Of a stretch of DNA of 64,000 nucleotides, positions 17,644 through 26,622 are shown in pieces. Source of the stretch: FEB-25 sp963726315 (GTDB lineage: Bacteria > Chloroflexota > Anaerolineae > Anaerolineales > UBA4823). The notes below the pieces were generated by a model. That model was given only the letters and a program-made list of their open reading frames with translations. It was not told the DNA's origin and ran no database searches. Within the stretch, counting starts at the first letter, position 1, and every line of letters starts with the position of its first letter. A program made the position numbers and the translations under genes. The stretch spans positions 1-64,000 of the forward strand of contig CAVSBZ010000004.1 of the NCBI GenBank assembly GCA_963726315.1, written 5' to 3'.

Positions 17644-18408
17644 TTGATTATTGTTCAAACCCCACTTCGAATCAGCCTGTTTGGCGGTGGCACTGATTTT
17701 CCTGATTATTTCCGCGCTCAAGGTGGAAATGTGCTCAGCTCCGCGATTGATAAATATGTTTATGTCATCATCAAGCAACGCTTTGAAGATCAAATCAGGA
17801 TCAGCTATACAAAAACAGAAATTGTGAATCGCGTAGATGATATAAGTCACGAATTAATCCGTGAAGCACTGAAGATGACTGGAATAAAGAATGGTGTAGA
17901 AATTGTGACAATGAGCGATATTCCTGCTGGAACCGGTTTAGGATCGTCCAGCACTGTAACTGTTGGTGCTCTACATGCTTTCCACACCTATTGCGACCAG
18001 GCAATAAGCATGGAGAAACTGGCACGAGAAGCCTGTGAGATTGAAGTTGATATCCTTAAAAAACCGATCGGCTACCAGGATCAATTTATTGCAAGTTATG
18101 GCGGTCTGAGATTTTTTGAATTCCACCAGGATGGCTCGGTTGGTCATCAAGATATGGAAATTAATCCGCAAATCCAGAACCAGTTGAGTAATCGCCTGAT
18201 GCTTTTATTTTCTGGCTCAACTAGAAAATCGGAAACCATCCTGACTGAGCAAAAAAATAATATTCAAAGTAATTTGACTGCGCTAAGTAAGCTTAAAGAT
18301 ATTGCTTGTGATGCTCGGATTGCCCTAACCGAAGGCAGGTTGGATGATATTGGCTGCCTCCTGCATGAAAGCTGGGAACTTAAAAAGAATTCTCGCTGTA
18401 GGTATTAA
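17644..18408 (+). CDS. hddA: Heptose-7-phosphate kinase HddA-like GHMP kinase, N-terminal part (frameshifted)
   Basis: HddA phosphorylates D-glycero-D-manno-heptose 7-phosphate at C1 in the GDP-heptose route. The start is TTG with AGATAGGA upstream. Family motifs are PLRISLFGGGTDFPDYF, the GHMP ATP loop PAGTGLGSSST, and KPIGYQDQFIASYGG. The frame breaks at about 18388: dropping one A in AAAAAGAATTC restores the match with the segment at 18389, giving WELKKILAVGIN across the join. Bases up to 18408 are read in the wrong frame. The gene lies between the initiating transferase and gmhA. Confidence 0.82.
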   Translation: MIIVQTPLRISLFGGGTDFPDYFRAQGGNVLSSAIDKYVYVIIKQRFEDQIRISYTKTEIVNRVDDISHELIREALKMTGIKNGVEIVTMSDIPAGTGLGSSSTVTVGALHAFHTYCDQAISMEKLAREACEIEVDILKKPIGYQDQFIASYGGLRFFEFHQDGSVGHQDMEINPQIQNQLSNRLMLLFSGSTRKSETILTEQKNNIQSNLTALSKLKDIACDARIALTEGRLDDIGCLLHESWELKKNSRCRY

Positions 18409-18616
18409 CAATGGGGAGCTTGGAGAGATCTACCAAATCGCTCGAAAAGCAGGGGCATTAGGTGGAAAGATCACCGGTGCAGGTGGCGGTGGATTCTTGA
18501 TGCTTTATTGCCCCGCCGATAAAAAAGATGGGGTTCGATCAGCGCTTTCTCATTTGAAAGAATTACCTTTCCGTTTCGAACCGCACGGATCCAAAGTCAT
18601 AGTCAATCTAAATTGA
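18389..18616 (+). CDS. hddA: HddA-like GHMP kinase, C-terminal part
   Basis: Continuation of the kinase at 17644 after a one-base frameshift. It carries the GHMP C-terminal signature (EIYQIARKAGALGGKITGAGGGGFLMLY), the expected end of HddA-type sugar kinases, and stops 31 bases before gmhA. An ORF reading in this frame also opens at 18344, but the first 15 codons of that are the wrong frame of the kinase. Joined, the protein is about 323 residues, which is typical. Confidence 0.8.
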   Translation: MLAVGINNGELGEIYQIARKAGALGGKITGAGGGGFLMLYCPADKKDGVRSALSHLKELPFRFEPHGSKVIVNLN

Positions 18617-18647
18617 TATATATTTATTTTTATAGAAGGGCGGACCT

Positions 18648-19811
18648 ATGTTCCCAATTGCAGAATATTTTTCAGAGATAAAGAAGACGATCGATGCATT
18701 ACCAGTTGAATCAATTGAAGAAGCAATCAGCCTTCTTCAAGAAGCCCGCTTAAATGGACGCCAGGTGTTTATTATGGGAAATGGCGGAAGCGCGGCGACG
18801 GCAAGTCATTTTGCTTGTGATCTGGCTAAACGCACCCGCGTAACTGGTTGGCCACATTTTCGGGTGATTGGTCTGACAGACAATATGTCTATATTTTCAG
18901 CTTATGCCAATGATGATGGATACGAGTCAGTTTTTGCAGAACAGCTAAACAACTTAATTTGCGAAAATGATATCGTCATCGGGATATCCGCCAGCGGGAA
19001 TTCACCTAATGTATTAAACGGTATTAAGCTAGCAAACGATCGCAATGCAAAAACGATTGGGTTCACGGGGTTGACTGGGGGAAAATTGCGTAAGATCGTC
19101 CAGGTATGTGTCCACGTTCCAACCGATAGGATGGACCAGGCAGAGGATTTTCATTTGATGATTGAGCACTTGATCTCCGATACCCTGGCACGGCAGGCTG
19201 AATCTGTCAACCTGATCGTTGGATCTGAAAAACTTGTGACATTAGATAACGGTGAGCATGCAGATGGTCTGGTTCAAAGCCTGTTTGGAAAATCGATGAA
19301 ACAGACACCCATCGACCAGGGGAAATTAAGTCCTGCCTTGAAAACACCGGAATTATTGTCCCAGATAAGCGAAGAATTCGCAGCCAAGTTAGATCTCCAT
19401 AATTTACTGACTCGTCTCCTAAACCTGACTGTTAACTATCTTGACGCAACTTCTGGTAGTATTGTTGTGTTAGATGAAAAAGGTGAAGTAGTAGATGGGG
19501 CATCTGCATATGCAGGAAAAATAGACAGTATACCTTCCGAGTTGTTCTCCGAGACAGTTCGAAAGGGATTGGCAGGATGGGTTGTCGAAAACCGTAGACC
19601 TGCCATTGTTGAAAACACAGAGGAAGACCCACGCTGGTTAATGCGGGTATGGGAGACCTCACGGTCTGCAATCTGCATTCCATTAATGACCATGGACCGG
19701 GTGATCGGGGTTTTAACTTTAACCCGCATGCGCACTCAAAAATTTAATATGGAAGATCTATCTCTGCTAACTGCGGTGACCCTGAGTCTTTCCTATTCAT
19801 TCAATGCCTGA
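18648..19811 (+). CDS. gmhA: Phosphoheptose isomerase (GmhA-like SIS domain) fused to a C-terminal GAF domain
   Basis: Residues 1-190 form a SIS domain of the GmhA type, which converts sedoheptulose 7-phosphate to D-glycero-D-manno-heptose 7-phosphate: IMGNGGSAATASHFACDLAKR, DDGYESVFAEQL, GISASGNSPNVL and AEDFHLMIEHLI. GmhA is normally about 190 residues; here the chain runs to 387. After a linker (about 190-230), residues 240-385 form a GAF domain (LLTRLLNLTVNYLDATSGSIVVLDEKG, KGLAGWVVENRRPAIVENTEEDPRW, CIPLM...GVLTLTR). The frame is continuous and GAAGGGCGG lies 5 bases before the ATG. GAF domains usually bind small ligands, so allosteric control is inferred. It follows hddA directly and converges with gmhB. 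Confidence 0.87.
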   Translation: MFPIAEYFSEIKKTIDALPVESIEEAISLLQEARLNGRQVFIMGNGGSAATASHFACDLAKRTRVTGWPHFRVIGLTDNMSIFSAYANDDGYESVFAEQLNNLICENDIVIGISASGNSPNVLNGIKLANDRNAKTIGFTGLTGGKLRKIVQVCVHVPTDRMDQAEDFHLMIEHLISDTLARQAESVNLIVGSEKLVTLDNGEHADGLVQSLFGKSMKQTPIDQGKLSPALKTPELLSQISEEFAAKLDLHNLLTRLLNLTVNYLDATSGSIVVLDEKGEVVDGASAYAGKIDSIPSELFSETVRKGLAGWVVENRRPAIVENTEEDPRWLMRVWETSRSAICIPLMTMDRVIGVLTLTRMRTQKFNMEDLSLLTAVTLSLSYSFNA

Positions 19812-19838
19812 CATGTTGTCCCCAGATTGGTTGTTAAG

Positions 19839-20396
19839 CTATGAATTGGATGTAAATAAGAATAGATTAGTCGCAGACAGTAAATGATCAGTAATTAAAT
19901 AACGCGGGAAAAAACTGGTTTGGGGCAGTTGAGATTGCTCGTGCCCGCGGCCGGTTTTTACTAATATCAGTGTTTTGATGCCAGCAGCTGATCCAGCCTG
20001 AATATCAGTGAGCGCATCTCCAATCAAAGCTGACGATGGCAGGTCAATGGACAATGCATCGGCAGCTTGCAAAATCAAGCCTGGTAACGGTTTTCGACAA
20101 GAACAGTGATCATCAGGTGCATGTGGGCAGGTAAATAATCCATCGATACGTCCTCCGGCATCAGTGATCACCTTAATGATGCGGTGATTAATCGTGTCAG
20201 CCTGCTCGATTGTAAGGATACCCCGGCCGATGGCAGACTGGTTTGTAACAATAATGATTTTATAGGAGCTCTGACCAAGTAGCTTGAGTGCTTGGAGGGA
20301 AGAGGGTAGGAATTCGACATCCTCCCAATTGCATACATAGTTTTCCCGGTTTTGAATGATAACCCCGTCTCTATCGAGGAACACAGCCGAATTCAT
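19839..20396 (-). CDS. gmhB: GmhB, D-glycero-D-manno-heptose 1,7-bisphosphate 7-phosphatase (HAD family)
   Basis: Removes the 7-phosphate from heptose 1,7-bisphosphate. The HAD motif I is FLDRDGVI with the nucleophile Asp; motif II is IIVTNQSAIGRG; then come CPHAPDDHCSCRKP, the zinc-binding Cys/His loop typical of GmhB, and GDALTDIQAG. The start is set at 20396 because the protein family begins there (MNSAVFLDRDG); the longer frame to 20438 adds 14 atypical residues. There is no Shine-Dalgarno sequence; TATAAT lies exactly 7 bases upstream of this ATG. It faces the hddA-gmhA genes, and together they supply a 1-phosphorylated heptose. Confidence 0.88.
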   Translation of the reverse strand: MNSAVFLDRDGVIIQNRENYVCNWEDVEFLPSSLQALKLLGQSSYKIIIVTNQSAIGRGILTIEQADTINHRIIKVITDAGGRIDGLFTCPHAPDDHCSCRKPLPGLILQAADALSIDLPSSALIGDALTDIQAGSAAGIKTLILVKTGRGHEQSQLPQTSFFPRYLITDHLLSATNLFLFTSNS

Positions 20397-20403
20397 AGCT
20401 GTA

Positions 20404-20409
20404 ATTATA
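20404..20409 (-). promoter_or_regulatory. Possible -10 box for leaderless gmhB
   Basis: TATAAT on the minus strand ends 7 bases before the gmhB ATG at 20396, so transcription would begin at or next to the start codon. No good -35 hexamer is seen at 16-18 bases. The call rests on the exact -10 consensus and on the lack of a ribosome-binding site. Confidence 0.4.
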
Positions 20410-20529
20410 CAAGAATATGAACCGGCGTAGATTTTCAATAAAGACAGTTAAAGAACATTTAGGTAAGACACCCAACTATTGGCCTCTGGCTGCACTTTAA
20501 TAATTCATTAAATATAGTATGTAACAATA

Positions 20530-20573
20530 AGAAGAGGATTATTCCTTTGAAAAGTGATCGGTAATCCTCTTCT
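20530..20573 (-). terminator. Hairpin between the PQQ-propeller gene and gmhB
   Basis: A perfect 12-base-pair stem (AGAAGAGGATTA against TAATCCTCTTCT) with a 20-base loop begins 9 bases past the stop codon of the minus-strand propeller gene. Four more pairs (CAAT/ATTG) can form past a bulge. The T run after it is weak. Confidence 0.6.
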
Positions 20574-20581
20574 ATTGTGGT

Positions 20582-23374
20582 TTAACGACTGCCAGCTTCA
20601 ATAGTTAATACCAGGTTTTGAATATAAAAGAGATCTCCGACCGACGTAGCTGGCACATCGATATATTTCGCTAGCTCTGGATATGGCTCTTGTAAAATCA
20701 TCGCTTTGGCGGCAAAAATAGTTGGGTAATCATATAAATGTTGGCTCACTCCCTCGCCGAAGGCAGTCTCAGGTTTCGCTTCGAACCAGTAAGGCGCTAA
20801 ATAGGTATACTCCTCCAGGGCTTGGCTGACCTTATCCAGGGCATTATCTTGTAGATATTGACCCAATTCTGGGACCATGTTCATAAAATTCATGGATACA
20901 CTGAAAGAACGACAATAGTAAAAACTATAGTCTTGAAACCATAAGTCGGGATTGTCTTTTGAAAATGAAGATGCTCGGAGGGCTAATATTCGATTATACG
21001 TATCACGAACACCAGGAGATTCTGGATATCCAGCTAACTTTTCTAATTCTAGGAAACCCAGATATCCTGCAATATAGGCGTTATTAACGTGTGGATTTTG
21101 AATGAGAAAATCGTCTGATGGAACAGCTTCAAGCTGGTCTTTACTGGCGTTGTAGATATCCTGTGCAGTACCATCAAAAGTTAGAGCATATTTCCATAGG
21201 GCATAAAATGAATTAGGGGCGAGTTGCCAGCCATCAAAACCATAATGATAGGTACCTGGACCGAATGTTAACATATCAGCTTCAACCTCGGGTGGAACAA
21301 TAAATGTTTCCCGAGCCGCTCCGTCTTTCCATCCTATATGATCGTAGTCATAGGGTGGAAAGTTTATAAATTCTGTTTGTACGTAATCCAATGTTTGCTG
21401 TTGAAGAGCATCAGGTAGATACGGTAAAGCTTGAATCAGGGTGTAGAGTGTGTCACCGGGATTATGCCAATAATCCATCAAATCTGCACCGCATTTTTTG
21501 GACGCGGTATCAAGATTTCCACTCCCTGCATAACCAGGTCGAAGGTGACCAGCATCAATAATTTTTTGGACTTCCTGAACCAGGGATGATTTAAGGGTTT
21601 CTAAAGATGGTGGCTGCATTGCTGGATCCTGATATTGAACAATCTTGGCAATTGGCAATTGTATAGGTTGATCCGCTTCAGGAGCAAAAGCAATTATATT
21701 GTTTCCGCGATGCATATATACTTTTCCATTATATGGAATCGGAGGATTTTGAATCCCGTGGTAACCATATACCCCGTTGCGATTCCCGAAAGCTGAAAAC
21801 ACTGTATCACTGGTCCCGTTATAATACATAGAGTATCCTGGTAACAGCTCATCAAGATTGTAATCAAAGTATTTCCATTCTCGGTTAGGATCTATTCCAG
21901 TTGGTGGCCGTTCCCCCGCATTGTACCTGTCTGAAAACATAGTGTTTGGCGAAGAAATATTAAATGCTCCTGATTCACGATCACAGCACAAATTCCAATA
22001 AATCAAATTTCCACCGGCAGAATATGCCATTGGTTCATCGTCTTGACTCCAGTCTGAACTTACTATACTTATATAAGGCGTCCCAATTTTCCAACCTGTT
22101 ACCTGTCCTCCCGCGGGATATAAAGCAGACATATACTTGTTTGCTTGATATAAAACATTATCAATACCGACTACTGGTGGATACGAATTTTGACTGTTGG
22201 TACCAAACCACATAATGGGGGCATATTCGAGTTTACCGTCCTCATCAAAATCTGTTGTATATTCAGCTCCAGTGTATTTGTTGAGGACAAAATATGTACG
22301 GCGATACGAGTATTGCTCAAGATACTCAGTTATCGGGTATGTACTTCCATTTTCAGTGACTTCAGGTTGACTTGTATTAATCGTAGGTGTATTTTGCGCC
22401 CAGTCACCGGATTCAGTTCCTAGCGGTCCAATTAAAGTGCCTTGCGGATCTTCTACATGATTAGGAAAGAGTAATACGTCTTCCGACTCACTTTCAGGAA
22501 CATCTCCTGGTACAACAATGCTACGGTAATTTAGACTCCCGGTAAATATCACCCAATCCTCATATACTACTGGCCACCAGGCTCGAAAACCAGCTCCTAA
22601 TAATTTATCAGATTTCCAGACCAAATCCCCATTTTGAGCCTGGAGGGCATAAGCAAAACTGTCTTCTGAGGCAAAATAAACCACTCCATCTTTATACGCT
22701 GCTGAGAAATCGATTGGACCTCCTGTTTGATATTTCCATGCCAGTTGCCCTGTTTGTTCTCCTTTTGAATGGATTGCATAGAAGTACCCATCCCGATTTC
22801 CAAGCATTACCAAACCATCTACCACCAGAGGATTGGTATCGAAACCAGCTCCAGCCGTAAATGTCCATTTCCTTTGCCCGGTATAGGCATCAATTGCATG
22901 CAGCATTCTATCAAAACCTCCAACATAAACAATTCCATTATCGACTGTTGGAGAATGCCCCAGGGGTAATTCAGTCGGATAGACCCATTTTTCGGTGCCC
23001 GTATCAGCATCCAGGGCATACAAACCATTCGATGTTGAGATATACAAGGTAGAGTAAGCAGTAATGATCTGGACTTTTGGTAGAATATAAGGCTCAAACT
23101 GCTTGTACCACAATGGCTTTAGCCTGTCAGATACTTCATCCGAAACCCAAGAGGTACGTTCAGGATTTGCCCCAAGCATCGACCAGGTTTGCTTATCAGA
23201 TGTGGCTTGGTTAGATGATATGATGGGTAGATATATAAGATTGGATGCGTTCGGGTCAAGGTTCGTTTTGGAAGCAGCTCCAATCTGGACACTGGAAAAA
23301 ACTAGAATAATCAGCATAACAACAGGTATCAGCATCAAAAATGCCGAATATCTATGCGCATGTATTCTATTCAT
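20582..23374 (-). CDS. Secreted PQQ-type beta-propeller protein with a long helical C-terminal region
   Basis: Predicted exported protein of about 930 residues. The start is set at 23374 (GGAG about 8 bases upstream) rather than 23398. A signal peptide or anchor (residues 12-34) is followed by NLIYLPIISSN. Residues 60-250 and beyond hold PQQ-like propeller blades with the typical YALDADTGTEKWVY, LHAIDAYTGQRKW and YALQAQNGDLVWKS pattern. The last 300 or so residues are different: helix-rich, aromatic-rich, with repeated W-Y and L-Y-L segments (YTLIQALPYLPDAL, APNSFYALWKYAL, YIAGYLGFLELEKL), like an alpha/alpha toroid of glycan-active enzymes. No catalytic residues can be assigned. It is divergently placed from wzm. 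Confidence 0.78.
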   Translation of the reverse strand: MNRIHAHRYSAFLMLIPVVMLIILVFSSVQIGAASKTNLDPNASNLIYLPIISSNQATSDKQTWSMLGANPERTSWVSDEVSDRLKPLWYKQFEPYILPKVQIITAYSTLYISTSNGLYALDADTGTEKWVYPTELPLGHSPTVDNGIVYVGGFDRMLHAIDAYTGQRKWTFTAGAGFDTNPLVVDGLVMLGNRDGYFYAIHSKGEQTGQLAWKYQTGGPIDFSAAYKDGVVYFASEDSFAYALQAQNGDLVWKSDKLLGAGFRAWWPVVYEDWVIFTGSLNYRSIVVPGDVPESESEDVLLFPNHVEDPQGTLIGPLGTESGDWAQNTPTINTSQPEVTENGSTYPITEYLEQYSYRRTYFVLNKYTGAEYTTDFDEDGKLEYAPIMWFGTNSQNSYPPVVGIDNVLYQANKYMSALYPAGGQVTGWKIGTPYISIVSSDWSQDDEPMAYSAGGNLIYWNLCCDRESGAFNISSPNTMFSDRYNAGERPPTGIDPNREWKYFDYNLDELLPGYSMYYNGTSDTVFSAFGNRNGVYGYHGIQNPPIPYNGKVYMHRGNNIIAFAPEADQPIQLPIAKIVQYQDPAMQPPSLETLKSSLVQEVQKIIDAGHLRPGYAGSGNLDTASKKCGADLMDYWHNPGDTLYTLIQALPYLPDALQQQTLDYVQTEFINFPPYDYDHIGWKDGAARETFIVPPEVEADMLTFGPGTYHYGFDGWQLAPNSFYALWKYALTFDGTAQDIYNASKDQLEAVPSDDFLIQNPHVNNAYIAGYLGFLELEKLAGYPESPGVRDTYNRILALRASSFSKDNPDLWFQDYSFYYCRSFSVSMNFMNMVPELGQYLQDNALDKVSQALEEYTYLAPYWFEAKPETAFGEGVSQHLYDYPTIFAAKAMILQEPYPELAKYIDVPATSVGDLFYIQNLVLTIEAGSR

Positions 23375-23398
23375 AATCAATTCTCCACACAAAGTCAA

Positions 23399-23661
23399 TC
23401 ATTTTTCCAACATATAAATTAATTTAACAATTAGGTATAGCAAATCAATTGTACTATTTTTGCATATTTTATTCATTATGCAATATTTTTAGTATTTTGT
23501 AAATGCTCTATGTCTTACAAATTATTTTATAAATAATAATGGTGTGATCAATATATTGTCATCTGCCAGTCTTAATGTTGCTCTAATTAAACAGAAAGAT
23601 TTTTTAAGTTGGAATTATATATACTAATGGTTTAATAATAATACCGAGAGGATGCATATTC
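23399..23661. promoter_or_regulatory. AT-rich divergent intergenic region (propeller gene / wzm)
   Basis: These 263 bases separate two divergent genes and are much richer in A and T than their neighbours, so they should hold both promoters. No single hexamer pair stands out enough to call. Confidence 0.4.
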
Positions 23662-24504
23662 TTGGCGAGACAAATAACCACATTATCACAGCACGTGCAT
23701 TCCGAGCCCTCGCATGGCTGGTCTGCGTTAAAGCTCTTTGAGCTCTGGGACTACAGAGAGCTGCTCTTCTTTTTAACCTGGCGGGATATCATCATCCGCT
23801 ACAAGCAAACTGTTTTGGGAGCTACCTGGGCAATTCTTCAGCCATTCTTGACGATGATTGTCTTTACCGTGTTTTTTGGCATGGTGGTAAAGGTACCTTC
23901 GGATGGGCTGCCCTACCCACTGTTTTACTTCATCGCCCTGGTTCCTTGGATGCTGTTCGCCAATGGTTTGACTCTCTCGTCGAACAGCCTGGTCTCTTCA
24001 GCTAATATGATTAAAAAGGTTTACTTTCCTCGCCTAGCTATCCCGGTTGCCACCATTCTGGCAGGACTGGTTGACTTTGTGTTAGCATTCGTCGTTGGCC
24101 TGGGCTTAATGGTTTATTATCACTATCCATTAACTTTGACCGCCTTTTGGTTCTTTCCGTTCCTAATCCTGGCCTTGGTGACATGCCTGGGAGTGGGATT
24201 ATGGTTCTCAGCATTGAATGTGCAATACCGGGATATCCGTTACGTGGTGCCCTTCGTCATACAGGTCTGGTTGTTTGCCACACCTATCGCCTATCCCAGC
24301 TCTATGCTCGGGGAGCCCTGGCGTACCCTTTATGGGATTAATCCGATGGCGGGTGTAGTTGAAGGCTTTCGTTGGGCATTATTAGGATCAACGATGCCGC
24401 CTGTCCCCATGGTGGTTGTTTCTGCAGCAGCAGCGTTGATTGTTATGGTTAGCGGATTATTTTATTTTCGGCGTATGGAAAAAACTTTTGCTGACGTGGT
24501 ATAG
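23662..24504 (+). CDS. wzm: Wzm, permease of an ABC polysaccharide exporter
   Basis: Membrane component of an ABC-2-type exporter that moves a lipid-linked polysaccharide across the cytoplasmic membrane. The 280-residue protein shows the amphipathic WRDIIIRYKQTVLGATWAILQP motif, about six transmembrane helices, and the RDIRYVVPF and YGINPMAGVVEGFRWAL segments typical of Wzm/TagG. The start is TTG with GAGAGGA about 10 bases upstream. The wzt gene starts 2 bases after its stop codon, so the two are one transcription and translation unit. Confidence 0.93.
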   Translation: MARQITTLSQHVHSEPSHGWSALKLFELWDYRELLFFLTWRDIIIRYKQTVLGATWAILQPFLTMIVFTVFFGMVVKVPSDGLPYPLFYFIALVPWMLFANGLTLSSNSLVSSANMIKKVYFPRLAIPVATILAGLVDFVLAFVVGLGLMVYYHYPLTLTAFWFFPFLILALVTCLGVGLWFSALNVQYRDIRYVVPFVIQVWLFATPIAYPSSMLGEPWRTLYGINPMAGVVEGFRWALLGSTMPPVPMVVVSAAAALIVMVSGLFYFRRMEKTFADVV

Positions 24505-24506
24505 CC

Positions 24507-25868
24507 ATGAGTGAGTCGATTATTCAGGTTAACCATCTCAGCAAGAAGTTTCGAATTGGGGCCAGCCAGGCAGGATATAAAACATTTCGCGAAGCCTTGA
24601 TTGATGCAGCATCTTATCCCATCAGGCAGGCAAAGCGTTTGATTAAGCGCTCTGCTGCAAATAAAAAAGAAGAAAATCTCATCTGGGCGCTTAAAGATGT
24701 ATCGTTTGAGATCCAGCCCGGTGAAGTGGTAGGCTTGATCGGTCGGAATGGAGCAGGAAAAAGCACCATGCTTAAAATCCTCTCTCGAATAACCGAGCCA
24801 ACCCAAGGCACGATGGATCTCTACGGCAGGGTTGGCTCTCTCCTTGAAGTTGGAACGGGTTTTCATCCCGAGCTGACCGGGCGAGAAAATCTATATTTGA
24901 GCGGTGCCATCCTGGGAATGAAACGGCGAGAGATAGATTGTAAGCTGGAAGAGATCGTTGAATTTGCTGAGATTGGAAGATTTCTGGACACTGCCGTAAA
25001 GCATTATTCCAGCGGGATGTATCTACGCCTTGCATTTTCCGTGGCTGCTCACCTGGACCCTGATATCCTCCTGGTTGATGAGGTACTGGCAGTTGGGGAT
25101 CTGGCTTTTCAACAAAAATGCCTGAGCCACATGCGTGGTTTAACACAGACTGGCATGACCATCATCCTGGTCTCACATAACATGGCAGCAATCCAAAGCT
25201 CATGCGAGCGTGTACTTCTTTTAGACAATGGGAAGCTTATCGCAGATGACGAGCCCTTACCCGTCATCGAACAATTCCGTAAGATGCTGGAAAGAGGTGG
25301 TAGTACTGGAGATGACCTCCTGAACCTTGCGGGGGTTTCATCGGATGAATTCGTCTCGATCGAGCGTCTCCAGATGTTCGATGCCAATGGTCAACCCAGG
25401 CGGGAATTTTCGTTCGGCGAACCCATCTCGATCCAGATCGACTTGAATGCAAAACAGCGCATTGAGCACCCAATGATCAATTTTGGGCTGAGACGAGGGG
25501 ATGGCACTGTAGTTTGTAATTACAACAACTGGTATGATAATTTTAATATAGACTATATTGAAGGCCAATGCAGCCTTACTGGTTGGCTCCCACCCTTGCG
25601 GCTGGTGCCCGACTTCTATGAAATCCACATCCTGGTCTGGCCTTGGGGTGGAGGCCACCTTCAGGGTGACCTGTCAAGGTTGAACCCCTATGCATGGTCA
25701 ACGTTCGGTACATTTCATGTCGGAGGCATCGGGCTGAATGCTCACGACGGGGTCTTCCAGACGCCTGCCAATAAATGGATTTTTCAGCGGGGTACCACTG
25801 TCCTCGAGAGCCAATCGATTACTGATGAAAGCATTTTCCAGGCACTGAGCAAGGAGAAAACACATTAA
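24507..25868 (+). CDS. wzt: Wzt, ATPase of the polysaccharide exporter with C-terminal glycan-binding domain
   Basis: ATP-binding partner of Wzm. Walker A is GRNGAGKST (79-87); the signature is YSSGMYLRLAFS, followed by Walker B DILLVDEVLAVGD and the switch His in LVSHN. At 453 residues it is longer than a plain TagH. Residues from about 290 onward form a Wzt_C-type beta-sandwich (FGEPISIQIDLNA, MINFGLRRGDG), which in known systems recognises the modified end of the O-polysaccharide before export. This indicates that chain export depends on a terminal modification, perhaps made by a neighbouring acyltransferase. Confidence 0.93.
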   Translation: MSESIIQVNHLSKKFRIGASQAGYKTFREALIDAASYPIRQAKRLIKRSAANKKEENLIWALKDVSFEIQPGEVVGLIGRNGAGKSTMLKILSRITEPTQGTMDLYGRVGSLLEVGTGFHPELTGRENLYLSGAILGMKRREIDCKLEEIVEFAEIGRFLDTAVKHYSSGMYLRLAFSVAAHLDPDILLVDEVLAVGDLAFQQKCLSHMRGLTQTGMTIILVSHNMAAIQSSCERVLLLDNGKLIADDEPLPVIEQFRKMLERGGSTGDDLLNLAGVSSDEFVSIERLQMFDANGQPRREFSFGEPISIQIDLNAKQRIEHPMINFGLRRGDGTVVCNYNNWYDNFNIDYIEGQCSLTGWLPPLRLVPDFYEIHILVWPWGGGHLQGDLSRLNPYAWSTFGTFHVGGIGLNAHDGVFQTPANKWIFQRGTTVLESQSITDESIFQALSKEKTH

Positions 25869-25875
25869 TCCTAAC

Positions 25876-26622
25876 TTGACCAACGCATTTCCGGCGGGAA
25901 CTACTGGAAAGGTGATTGCTGAAGAGACGATCATTGCCACAAGCGCTTACATCGGAAACCACGTGACGATTTACCCCAAGGTACGGGTAGGCGAAGATGC
26001 CATCATACTCGACGGTGCTGTTCTGGGTCGCCTGCCAATCTCCAACGCCACCACGACCCGACCCATACCAAATGATTTTTCTGACCTCACAATCGGTGCT
26101 GGATGTATTATTGGTTGCAATGCCGTTATTTACACCGGGAGCCGCATCGGTAAACAAGTTTTGATCGGTGACCAGGCTTCTCTGCGTGAAGGTTGCGAGA
26201 TCGGCGACCAGGTGATTATCGGTCGGGGTGTTCAGGCGCTTTACGAGTGCAAGATAGGTGACCGGAGCCGGATACAAGACCAGGTCCATCTGGTAGGCAA
26301 TCTACTTATCGAGGAAGATGTGTTTATTGGGATGGGTGTGATGACCTCGAATGATAATAATGTCTACCTGGCTCGCTTCGGATTGGCTAGCCTTGACCTG
26401 CACGGGCCGATTATCCGCCGCTTTGCTGTGATCGGCTCGGGTGCCATTCTCCTGCCAGGAGTTGAGATAGGAACTGGGGCGATGGTGGCAGCGGGTGCTG
26501 TTGTTACCCAGGATGTTGCCCCCTGGACGGTCGTCGCTGGAGTTCCAGCTCATTATCTCAAAGATATCCCCTCAGATTGGCGCCAACAGATTGAAGAGAT
26601 GCAAAAACAGTCCAGCTTATGA
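25876..26622 (+). CDS. Left-handed beta-helix acyltransferase, possible FdtC-like N-acetyltransferase
   Basis: A 248-residue hexapeptide-repeat transferase (ETIIATSAYIGNHVTIYPKVRVGEDAIILDG, then IGAGCIIGCNAVIYTGSRIGK, and the C-terminal GSGAILLPGVEIGTGAMVAAGAVV). The start used is TTG at 25876; AAGGAG lies 20 bases upstream, so a slightly earlier unusual start cannot be excluded. It overlaps fdtA by 4 bases and sits with fdtA and fdtB, so acetylation of the amino group of a dTDP-3-amino-3,6-dideoxyhexose is the likely role (inference). The FdtC-type enzymes are usually shorter, about 190 residues. Confidence 0.78.
   Translation: MTNAFPAGTTGKVIAEETIIATSAYIGNHVTIYPKVRVGEDAIILDGAVLGRLPISNATTTRPIPNDFSDLTIGAGCIIGCNAVIYTGSRIGKQVLIGDQASLREGCEIGDQVIIGRGVQALYECKIGDRSRIQDQVHLVGNLLIEEDVFIGMGVMTSNDNNVYLARFGLASLDLHGPIIRRFAVIGSGAILLPGVEIGTGAMVAAGAVVTQDVAPWTVVAGVPAHYLKDIPSDWRQQIEEMQKQSSL

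Noticed and set aside
18376..18395. Programmed frameshifting at the hddA break (AAAAAG run)
   Set aside because: A slippery run is present, but similar breaks occur in nine other unrelated genes without slippery sites, so a common error source is more likely.
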